This document shows, in pieces, positions 17,889 to 25,328 of a DNA stretch of 49,124 nt (the first letter of the stretch is position 1; the number at the start of each line of letters is the position of its first letter). Origin of the DNA: an uncultured Bacteroidota bacterium. Lineage in GTDB: Bacteria > Bacteroidota > Bacteroidia > Bacteroidales > GWA2-32-17. The DNA is taken from NCBI GenBank assembly GCA_903837285.1, contig CAILUD010000204.1, forward strand, positions 1 through 49,124, in the 5' to 3' direction. The notes beneath the pieces were generated by a model, which did not search any database, was not told where the DNA came from, and saw only the letters and a program-made list of their open reading frames with translations. The position numbers and the translations under genes are program-made.

Positions 17889-18497
17889 ATGGCTCAATAT
17901 ATTATTTATTATTTAGATAGAAGTTTTATAATCTCAAATAATTTAAAATTTGATAATTTTTCTGAAAGTAATTTCAGGCAGCCCGAAGATATAATAAAAA
18001 TTGCAAAAGATTTTGAATCTGATTACAAAAAAAAATATTTTTGTTTTTTTACAAAAGATATTGAAAATGCATTTAATGAATTTAAAAAGAATGTTATTGT
18101 AATTGAAGCTGCTGGAGGCATAGTTAAAAATTTTAATAATGATATTCTTGCAATTTTCAGATTAGGGAAATGGGATTTGCCTAAAGGAAAGATTGAAGAA
18201 AGTGAGACGCCCGAAGATGCCGCTTTAAGAGAAATTTCAGAAGAGTGTGGAATTAATGGGCATGTACTTATAAAAAAAATATGCGATACTTACCATACTT
18301 ATAAAATGAACGGGAAAATGGTTTTGAAAAAAACTTATTGGTTCGAATTTAGTATTGATGGAGTTCCTGAGTTAAGTCCGCAAACAATTGAAAATATTGA
18401 AGAAGCTTGCTGGGTAACAAAAGATGATTTTAAAAAGAAGCTTGAGAATTCATATCCTTCAATAAGGCAGGTAATAAGTGAGTTTGAAAGTTTGTAA
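17889..18497 (+). CDS. NUDIX hydrolase with an N-terminal extension
   Basis: The 202-residue protein has a complete Nudix box, GKIEESETPEDAALREISEE with the CGI that follows, near residue 96; this matches GX5EX7REUXEEXGU, so Mg2+-dependent cleavage of a nucleoside diphosphate linked to another group is expected. The substrate is not evident. The first 65 residues (MAQYIIYYLDRSFIISNNLK) are an additional domain common in Bacteroidota members of this family. The ATG at 17889 follows directly after the complementary start of pyrE with no gap. The following gene-free stretch (18498-18904) separates it from the convergent large surface protein. Confidence 0.85.
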   Translation: MAQYIIYYLDRSFIISNNLKFDNFSESNFRQPEDIIKIAKDFESDYKKKYFCFFTKDIENAFNEFKKNVIVIEAAGGIVKNFNNDILAIFRLGKWDLPKGKIEESETPEDAALREISEECGINGHVLIKKICDTYHTYKMNGKMVLKKTYWFEFSIDGVPELSPQTIENIEEACWVTKDDFKKKLENSYPSIRQVISEFESL

Positions 18498-18904
18498 GTA
18501 GAAAGTCAAGGAACAAAAGTTAAAAACAAAGTCGAGGTCAAGTTCGAGTAGAAGGTTAATAAGTTATTCGTTAAAAGTTCATTGTTCTATGTTTAATGTT
18601 ACAGGGTGGTGTTCGTTTTCTAAAAGTGATCTTTGGCAAGTATAAAAGTGTAGGGATGAATATTAATTAATGTGAATTGTTTTTTTTATTCTAAATCTCT
18701 ATATAGTTTGTGGTAAATTAGTATTCGACCTCGATTGGGCCGCATCTCTCATGTTTTTATTGTTATCAATACGGATTCATGGAAGATTATTTTTTTAATC
18801 CCAGAGGGATTAAATGTTTATAGAATAACAAAAAATAATATTTTCGAATCCTTAGGAGTCGTATGTTTTTTATATTTGCAGAAAATAATTTAAAATATAA
18901 CAAA
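18498..18904. other. Gene-free stretch between NUDIX and surface-protein genes
   Basis: The 407 bp hold no ORF or RNA gene that I can support. Two related short elements are visible at 18795-18813 and 18847-18866. No T-rich terminator hairpin is clear for either convergent neighbour. Confidence 0.5.
18795..18813. repeat. Palindrome TTAATCCC-AGA-GGGATTAA and a degenerate second copy
   Basis: A perfect eight-base inverted repeat is followed by ATGTTTATAG. A related AATCC-TTA-GGAGTC followed by ATGTTT lies 50 bp later (18847-18868). The pair looks like a short dispersed intergenic element. Confidence 0.5.
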
Positions 18905-21900
18905 TTAAAAGAAAGCTCTCATTTGCACGGTGCCTATATGCACAGCTTTTGCATCCTGTGAAATTCTTCCGTTGTATGAAATGCTTATTTGAAGAGAATT
19001 TGATAAATCACGTTGGTATTGAACAACCCATGTTGCATTGTTGCCTGCAAGTAGTCCTTCTAACATTTCGTAACCTAAAGATGAAGTCGTTGTTCCTTTA
19101 AAATTTATTTTAATATAATCGGCTTTTAAAGAAATGTTACCTTTTTCAACAACGTTGTATCTGATTTCTAATCCTGCATTTGTAAGATTGGCAGTTTCAA
19201 TACCAGATATATTTATTTTGTTAGTGTATTTACTGTTTAATGTAAACCTAAGTGAATTTGATGGTTGATAGCTTAGGGAAAGATCACCAGATTTCAGGTC
19301 AAGTTTAAAGTTTCTATTACTGAAATATTCTGACGAAAAGGATTTGATACCGGTTGATCCAGCGCTAACAATACTAATTTCCTGACTAATATTCCATCTT
19401 AGTTTTATTGTGTGTTGTGTTAAATTGCGAATGTCAATTCCATTAAGTAATAATAAACTGCCCTGAACATCCTGATAAAGATAATCTAAACCAAAAACTG
19501 TATTTGTGCGATTGAATGATAGTGTGTTACGAATATTTTTGTTTTCCGAAAGACTAAGGGAGTCGGCAACAATTCCTGGAAAAGGAATAATACGTTGTGT
19601 CAGATCGTTTGATTTATGTTTATTGTCGACATTATATGCAAGCTGGTTTGAGAAACGGGAAAGTAATTTTTTAATTCCTTTTTTATTTCCCCAAACTGAT
19701 TCGGGTTTTAAATTAACAACTTGTGTAAGTTTTGCGCTGAAAACTTTTTCGAATTCATTTGTTGGTGTAAAAATTCTAATGAATGTTGCTTGGTCAGAAA
19801 ACATTGCAACTTCAAACTCATCCAATTCTTTTATGCCGTTACCGTTATAGTCTGTCCACGTGTATACTCCTTGTCCTGCGGGTACTTCAAGATATGAAAA
19901 TTCCTTTTTTGCTTCGAGTCCGCTACCGGTTTCGTATATAGTGTTAATTGTTAGTAATGATTTGTAAATTCTAAGAGAATGTTCTAATCTTCCGGTTAGA
20001 TTATCTTCACGTATGGATGTTGTTAAGGAAGTGTCGGTAATATCTAAAACCCTATATGTGATATCTGTTTTAAGCATGTTTTTAGGATTTTTTACAAGCG
20101 AGGAAGATATATGAAAGTCATGAGCATTTGTTGCATAATTAAGATTTTTGCCAATAGGTAAATAATCTTTTCTATTACGATAATTAAATGAAAGAGGATT
20201 TTTTGATGTGTCAGAAAGTCCTGCAAAAGCCTCAAGTTGATCGTATCTGAAACTATTTGAAAATAAACTGTCACTTGTTGGTGATTTCCATGTGTTAATT
20301 TCTTGCTCTTCTGCAGCGCCTATATATATTGAGTTAAAGTCTTTTCTTAACGAAATTTTATGACGTAAATAATCAGTGTTCTTGTTTGTTTCGTTAGATT
20401 GTAAATAGCTTCCTCTGGCATCAATTTTAAATCCTTTCCAATTTGTTATACTACTAACATTATTTCTAATTCCAGTGAAATTATTCTGACGATTCATGTA
20501 ATCAATACCATATAATAATGAGGTAGTTTTTAATCTTTGATACGAAAAGGCAAGTCCTGTAACTAATTCATTCTGCTGAGAATTTGAGCTGGTTAAATTC
20601 CAATCTCTTTCAAACTCTGATGTTCTGAATCGTTCCATGGGATCGAATTTTTTATCGACCTGCTGAACGTATGTACTTATGTTAAACTTGTTTTTTGTTG
20701 TATCGCCTATGGAGAACTTTTTATCTGCAGCAACTTTAAAAGCATAACCAGTATTATTATTGTCGTTTTTATTCGAAAATGTGTTGAGGTCGTTCTGACT
20801 TAATCCGAATTCGTATTTAATGTTAAGTTTTCTGGATATTGCAATATCGGCACCTGTTGTTACAACAGTTTTACTTCTAGGTGCAATTAATTGCCGAACT
20901 GGTTCATAATCGCCTTGTTTTATTCCGTTAATTGGTGCAATCCATTTAAATACTCTTCCGTTTGCAGAAGTATTTATTTGGATATAGTTTCCATTTCCCG
21001 GTCCTAAATAACTAAATCCTAATCTGTAAATAGCGCTATCAGTATTATTGCTGTATACAAAAATACTATCGTAAAAAGTTGTATTTACAAGCGTATCCAT
21101 CATTTTATATAGTACAATATTACTTAGGTTAATTGTGTCCATTATTATGTAGGGAACAACTGCCAGGCTTTGATCATCGCCAGCAAATGATAGAATTGAT
21201 TTTTCATGTTCGGTTAAACTTTGTTGTAAAGTTTGATTTTTACTATCCTGTTCTGAAATAACATTTAGCCATAATTTTCCTTTTTTAAATTGCCATTCGT
21301 TCCCTGAAAAAATCATGAATCGTGCATAATTCTTGTCGCTGTATTCATATTCAACAACAATTCGTTTGTCTTTTGTTATTGGCTGTTTTGCAGTAAAGCT
21401 AAGTTCTGCAGTATTGTAATCTATTACGTAATCATTGTCCTGTCCGCGATCTAGTTGTTTGCCATCAATAAAAACTCTTTCGCTTCCAGCAATTATTATT
21501 ATATATGGCTCGTTAAATGCGCCTTTAAGTCTGTATGGACCTTGAGTTCCTTCCAAACCATTAAATGTCATTCTAAAGTATTTACCTTTTGATACCGATC
21601 CGCTTATTGTTGTTTTAAATATATTGGTTTTGTTTTTCCCGAATTTAAAAATATTAGTTGCAATTAATCCTTGAGCTTTGCGATTCATTACTAAATAATT
21701 TCCTGTGGATTTTGTTAATTCAAAATCGCCAAGAGTTAATTTAAATGTTTCGTTATAAACTGTAATAAAAACTTTATCAAAATCTTGTATCTGTTGTGTG
21801 TTACCTTCAGGTTGAATGGGAATATTGTTATCTGTAACAGCTGCCATAATATTTAAATCCTTACTTAATTTACCAGATAACTGTAGGTTTAAATTAGAAT

Positions 21901-22366
21901 TAACAACAACATCTTGATTATTTCCAAATGATACACCCCTTGAAATGCTTCCACGTTTAATTAGTTCATCGGTTCCGTAATTATCGTATTTACCAGTTTC
22001 GTTTATTCTATATGTATATTGGTTTATAGAATTTCCAGTTGCATTAAGTTTTATTTGGGGGTTTTTATGAAAAAAAGTCTGTTTAAAATCTATTGGAAAA
22101 GTTCTATAATTTATGCTAATGTTATTAAAATCTTTTTCTAAAAAAATAATTTGAGAATTTCCAAAATCAATTTTAAATAAACTGTCGGGTATTTCTTTTC
22201 CGTTTTCGTTATAAATTTTTATTGATGATGGTACTAGAGCTAGGCTGTCAATATTTATTGTATCGTTTACTATTTCAAAGTTTTTTGTGTGAAAGGTTGA
22301 GAGAATCTGTGCAGAGCTTTGCAATGCAAATAGAAAAGCAATAAATATGGTTGCGAAAAATCTCAA
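18905..22366 (-). CDS. Large outer-membrane/surface protein of unknown function
   Basis: The 1,153-residue protein starts with a TTG codon at 22366; its signal peptide (RFFATIFIAFLFALQSSAQ) confirms the start and no ATG could replace it. A small N-terminal region (to ~120) precedes a conserved block near residues 135-230 (SISRGVSFGNNQDVVVNSNL, MAAVTDNNIPIQPEGNTQQI, NYLVMNRKAQG). The remainder is alternating, beta-rich and ends in a typical barrel-type aromatic residue (VQMRAFF), so an outer-membrane barrel is likely. I recall long Bacteroidota proteins with the same conserved block, and the strand-rich start recalls SprA, but it is only half SprA's length. I do not assign a function. A TAnnTTTG element lies 14 bases upstream. 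Confidence 0.75.
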   Translation of the reverse strand: MRFFATIFIAFLFALQSSAQILSTFHTKNFEIVNDTINIDSLALVPSSIKIYNENGKEIPDSLFKIDFGNSQIIFLEKDFNNISINYRTFPIDFKQTFFHKNPQIKLNATGNSINQYTYRINETGKYDNYGTDELIKRGSISRGVSFGNNQDVVVNSNLNLQLSGKLSKDLNIMAAVTDNNIPIQPEGNTQQIQDFDKVFITVYNETFKLTLGDFELTKSTGNYLVMNRKAQGLIATNIFKFGKNKTNIFKTTISGSVSKGKYFRMTFNGLEGTQGPYRLKGAFNEPYIIIIAGSERVFIDGKQLDRGQDNDYVIDYNTAELSFTAKQPITKDKRIVVEYEYSDKNYARFMIFSGNEWQFKKGKLWLNVISEQDSKNQTLQQSLTEHEKSILSFAGDDQSLAVVPYIIMDTINLSNIVLYKMMDTLVNTTFYDSIFVYSNNTDSAIYRLGFSYLGPGNGNYIQINTSANGRVFKWIAPINGIKQGDYEPVRQLIAPRSKTVVTTGADIAISRKLNIKYEFGLSQNDLNTFSNKNDNNNTGYAFKVAADKKFSIGDTTKNKFNISTYVQQVDKKFDPMERFRTSEFERDWNLTSSNSQQNELVTGLAFSYQRLKTTSLLYGIDYMNRQNNFTGIRNNVSSITNWKGFKIDARGSYLQSNETNKNTDYLRHKISLRKDFNSIYIGAAEEQEINTWKSPTSDSLFSNSFRYDQLEAFAGLSDTSKNPLSFNYRNRKDYLPIGKNLNYATNAHDFHISSSLVKNPKNMLKTDITYRVLDITDTSLTTSIREDNLTGRLEHSLRIYKSLLTINTIYETGSGLEAKKEFSYLEVPAGQGVYTWTDYNGNGIKELDEFEVAMFSDQATFIRIFTPTNEFEKVFSAKLTQVVNLKPESVWGNKKGIKKLLSRFSNQLAYNVDNKHKSNDLTQRIIPFPGIVADSLSLSENKNIRNTLSFNRTNTVFGLDYLYQDVQGSLLLLNGIDIRNLTQHTIKLRWNISQEISIVSAGSTGIKSFSSEYFSNRNFKLDLKSGDLSLSYQPSNSLRFTLNSKYTNKINISGIETANLTNAGLEIRYNVVEKGNISLKADYIKINFKGTTTSSLGYEMLEGLLAGNNATWVVQYQRDLSNSLQISISYNGRISQDAKAVHIGTVQMRAFF

Positions 22367-22380
22367 TTTTAAGGTTTTTT

Positions 22381-22388
22381 CAAAGATA
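22381..22388 (-). promoter_or_regulatory. Probable -7 promoter element of the large surface-protein gene
   Basis: The minus strand reads TATCTTTG, matching TAnnTTTG, 14 bases before the TTG start. This supports the start choice. Confidence 0.5.
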
Positions 22389-22451
22389 GAAAAGGAATAG
22401 CAGAGTAAACGAAAAATAGAGGGAGAAATTTTGGTAAAGTTTAAAAAGGGA

Positions 22452-23036
22452 TTAATCTTTCAGTATATCAATTGTTATATAACGACCATATCCCATCACT
22501 TTTTTGCCCGTAGAATCAACGCCAATGTAATACCATAAGCCATCTCGGGAAACGAGACTATCTTTTCTAACACAGAAATTAGACGGATCAATAAATTCCA
22601 TATTTTTTGTAATGTAACCTTCTTTACAATAATCAAATGTAATTATTCCATTTTTTTTACGGCAATACCATTTGTCAAAATCAGTAGAATTATATGGTTT
22701 TTTGGAAGAATCGCCTAAAACCCATGTGTCATTTTTATAGTTATATGTGCCAAATTCTAATATTTTTAAGTCATTATAAAGTGCTTTTATAGTAGTGGTA
22801 TGCTTCCAAATAAACTTTTTACCAGGTTTTATGTTTATTTCAGCATAAATAGTATCAGGTTCATTAATAACCGAAATTCCTACTGGAAGATCTTTTATTA
22901 CGTCGGGAAGACTTAAATTAATGTTTTTTGACGAAGAAATATTTTTGTTGTTTTCTTCGTTATTCTCGTTTTGTTGATCACACCCAATAGATATGGAAAT
23001 AATTAAAACACAGAATAAAGCAATTTTTAAATGCAT
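22452..23036 (-). CDS. Hypothetical lipoprotein
   Basis: The 194-residue protein starts MHLKIALFCVLIISISIGCD, where ISIGC is a lipobox followed by an Asp, predicting a lipoprotein. A low-complexity Asn/Glu-rich stretch follows, then a domain of strands (ISVINEPDTIYAEINIKPGK, DKWYCRKKNGIITFDYCKEG, LWYYIGVDSTGKKVMGYGRY). I do not recognise it. The ATG at 23036 is preferred to an ATG at 23069 because it places the lipobox correctly and lies three bases after a TAnnTTTG element, which suggests a leaderless transcript. It is divergent from the outer-membrane protein gene at 23119. Confidence 0.6.
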   Translation of the reverse strand: MHLKIALFCVLIISISIGCDQQNENNEENNKNISSSKNINLSLPDVIKDLPVGISVINEPDTIYAEINIKPGKKFIWKHTTTIKALYNDLKILEFGTYNYKNDTWVLGDSSKKPYNSTDFDKWYCRKKNGIITFDYCKEGYITKNMEFIDPSNFCVRKDSLVSRDGLWYYIGVDSTGKKVMGYGRYITIDILKD

Positions 23037-23039
23037 AGT

Positions 23040-23047
23040 CAAATATA
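23040..23047 (-). promoter_or_regulatory. Probable -7 element, leaderless lipoprotein transcript
   Basis: The minus strand reads TATATTTG, ending three bases before the ATG at 23036. The 36-bp spacing to the opposite element makes a compact divergent promoter region. Confidence 0.5.
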
Positions 23048-23106
23048 TGAAATGAAAAAGTCTAATCAAAGAATTAATCTATAAATTTTTTAACCAAAGA
23101 AATAAT

Positions 23107-23114
23107 TAACTTTG
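23107..23114 (+). promoter_or_regulatory. Probable -7 element, leaderless outer-membrane protein transcript
   Basis: TAACTTTG matches TAnnTTTG and ends four bases before the ATG at 23119. No -33 TTTG is visible at the usual spacing. Confidence 0.5.
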
Positions 23115-23118
23115 AAAC

Positions 23119-23886
23119 ATGAAAACAATGCTAATTATATGCTTTACAGCATTTATGTTAAGCTATTTTGCTGATACTGTTAAATCACAAAAAACGATTG
23201 ATTCGGCTATTACATTTCCTATGTTTTCAGGGTCTTATATGGTTCAAATTCCGGGTAAAGATATGGCCAACCGGTATGGAGTAAATTCAAATATCGGAGG
23301 CTCTTTCATGCTAAAGTTAAAAAGTAATTTTATTTTAGATATTAATGCAAATTATATTTTTGGTAATAACTTAAACGGAGATGCCATTTCAATTTTTGAT
23401 AGTATTAAAACTACAAATAATTTTTTGATAAATGAAAATGGTGAATATGCAAAAGTCATTGTTTCTGAACGAGGATACTTTATAGGTGGCAGAATTGGAA
23501 AAATATTTCCATTAAATAAAAAAAATATTAATAGCGGTTTGTTAATTATGGCTGGTGGTGGAATTTTGCAGCATAAATTAAGAATAGAAAATGATGGGAA
23601 TAACACTCCTCAAATTTTAGGCGATTATAAAAAAGGTTATGATAAAATGACTATTGGATTTAGTGCAACAGAATTTATTGGATATATGTATTTTAGTAAA
23701 AAACAGTTATTGAATTTTTATTTTGGCCTTGAACTTTATCAAGGTTTTACCAAAAGTGGAAGGAGTTATGACTTTTCACTCATGAAAAAGGATACTAATA
23801 GAAGATTAGATTTACTTAATTCAATTAAAATAGGGTGGGTAATCCCAATTTACAAAAGAATTCCTGATACTTATTATTATAATTGA
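23119..23886 (+). CDS. Outer-membrane beta-barrel-like protein, hypothetical
   Basis: The 255-residue protein has a signal peptide (LIICFTAFMLSYFADTVKS) and then alternating strands with glycine- and aromatic-rich turns (FMLKLKSNFILDINANYIFG, GYFIGGRIGKIFPLNKKNIN, LLIMAGGGILQHKLRIENDG, LNFYFGLELYQGF), as expected for a small porin-like barrel. The end (KIGWVIPIYKR then DTYYYN) is aromatic, again typical of barrels. No specific family is recognised. waaA starts just four bases later on the same strand, so both are probably on one transcript. Confidence 0.6.
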   Translation: MKTMLIICFTAFMLSYFADTVKSQKTIDSAITFPMFSGSYMVQIPGKDMANRYGVNSNIGGSFMLKLKSNFILDINANYIFGNNLNGDAISIFDSIKTTNNFLINENGEYAKVIVSERGYFIGGRIGKIFPLNKKNINSGLLIMAGGGILQHKLRIENDGNNTPQILGDYKKGYDKMTIGFSATEFIGYMYFSKKQLLNFYFGLELYQGFTKSGRSYDFSLMKKDTNRRLDLLNSIKIGWVIPIYKRIPDTYYYN

Positions 23887-23890
23887 TGCT

Positions 23891-25117
23891 ATGCAATTTA
23901 TTTATTGCATTTTAATAAAACTATATTATCTAACAATTTTAATTGTTTCACCTTTTAACATTAAGGCAAAAGCATGGTTAAAAGGCAGAAAAAATTTATT
24001 TGAAAGATTAAAAATTGCTGTAAACGGACAAGCAAATGTAGTTTGGTTTCATTGTGCTTCATTAGGCGAATTTGAACAAGGAAGGCCAGTAATTGAAGCC
24101 TATAGAAAACAAAACCCTGAACATAAAATTTTACTTACTTTTTTTTCTCCTTCTGGCTACGAAATAAGGAAAAATTATGATGGTGCTGATTGGATTTTTT
24201 ATCTTCCATTAGATACAAAGACAAATGCTACTAAGTTTTTAACTATTGTTAAACCTATTAAGGTGATATTTGTTAAATATGAATTCTGGCAGAATATTTT
24301 GAAAGAACTTCATAAAAATAAAATGCCTGTTTATTTAATATCTGCAATATTTAGGAAAGAACAATTGTTTTTTAAATGGTATGGTGGTTGGTATCGAAAA
24401 TTATTGAATTGCTTTACTCATATTTTTGTGCAAAACGAAGAATCTTTTAAATTGTTAAACTCAATTAGTATTAAGCACGTTTCAGTTGCAGGAGATACTC
24501 GTTTTGATAGAGTTTTTGAAATTGCATCAAATGCTAAAATAATTAATGTAGCAGCTGAGTTTTCCCAGGATCATAGGGTTATTGTTATTGGTTCTGCATG
24601 GTCACTAGATGAAGAAATTCTTATTCCTTATATTAATAAATCAGCTGAAAAAATTAAATTTATAATTGCTCCACACGAAATAAGTGAATCGTCTTTATCC
24701 AGAACCGAGAAAAATATTTTAATTCCTTTAGTTAGATTTTCAAAAGCAAATGAAAGTGATTTAAAAAAAGCAAGAGTTTTGTTGATTGATAATGTGGGAA
24801 TGTTGTCATCTTTATATCAATATGGTAATATTGCATATGTTGGTGGTGGGTTTGGAAAAGGAATTCACAATATTTTAGAAGCAGCTGTATTTGGTTTACC
24901 AGTTTTTTTTGGTCATAATTACCAGAGATTTTCAGAAGCAGTGGATTTGATTTCAGAAAAAGGAGCTTTTAGTGTAAATTCATATTATGAACTGGAAGAA
25001 AAGTTTAATGAATTATTTGAAAATGATGCTTACTGTCAAAAGATTTCAAATATTTCTAAGAAATTTGTAGAAAATAGAATAGGAGCAACCTATAAAATAC
25101 TAGAAGTTATTAAATAG
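23891..25117 (+). CDS. waaA: 3-deoxy-D-manno-octulosonic acid transferase
   Basis: WaaA (KdtA) adds Kdo from CMP-Kdo to lipid IVA in lipopolysaccharide synthesis at the inner face of the inner membrane. The 408-residue GT-B protein has an N-terminal hydrophobic anchor, then VWFHCASLGEFEQGRPVIEA with the catalytic Glu near residue 60, TFFSPSGYEIRKNY, KYEFWQNILKEL, ISAIFRKEQLFFKWYG, SVAGDTRFDRV and, in the C-terminal half, GNIAYVGGGFGKGIHNILEA and PVFFGHNYQRFSEA, which are the CMP-Kdo-binding features. Length is typical. It is four bases downstream of the barrel-protein gene. Confidence 0.95.
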   Translation: MQFIYCILIKLYYLTILIVSPFNIKAKAWLKGRKNLFERLKIAVNGQANVVWFHCASLGEFEQGRPVIEAYRKQNPEHKILLTFFSPSGYEIRKNYDGADWIFYLPLDTKTNATKFLTIVKPIKVIFVKYEFWQNILKELHKNKMPVYLISAIFRKEQLFFKWYGGWYRKLLNCFTHIFVQNEESFKLLNSISIKHVSVAGDTRFDRVFEIASNAKIINVAAEFSQDHRVIVIGSAWSLDEEILIPYINKSAEKIKFIIAPHEISESSLSRTEKNILIPLVRFSKANESDLKKARVLLIDNVGMLSSLYQYGNIAYVGGGFGKGIHNILEAAVFGLPVFFGHNYQRFSEAVDLISEKGAFSVNSYYELEEKFNELFENDAYCQKISNISKKFVENRIGATYKILEVIK

Positions 25118-25217
25118 CAGATAGTTTTTCTTTGTGATCTTTGCGAATTGGCAACCAATTATAAATTTTTTTCAATCAATTTTTATGATTTTTTAAAGAT
25201 TCTATTAAAATAAGCTA

Positions 25218-25261
25218 AAGCTTTAATCGTTAATTTCAATTGTTTTATCGAACTAAAGCTT
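25218..25261. terminator. Hairpin after waaA, possible terminator
   Basis: The eight-base arms AAGCTTTA and TAAAGCTT (25218-25225, 25254-25261) have an inner TCG/CGA helix; a T tract is weak, so termination is uncertain. It lies in the 211-bp gap before dxs. Confidence 0.35.
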
Positions 25262-25302
25262 AAAAACGTGTATTTTTAAATCTTACAATAAACAATTTAG
25301 CT

Positions 25303-25310
25303 TAACTTTA
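25303..25310 (+). promoter_or_regulatory. Candidate -7 promoter element for dxs
   Basis: TAACTTTA matches TAnnTTT with A instead of G at the last position; it is 18 bp before the dxs ATG. Confidence 0.3.
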
Positions 25311-25328
25311 CAGATTAAAATTTAATAA

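Noticed and set aside
18498..18904. A tRNA or small RNA gene in the gene-free stretch
   Set aside because: I saw no cloverleaf, CCA-type end or GC-rich folded region; only short palindromes.
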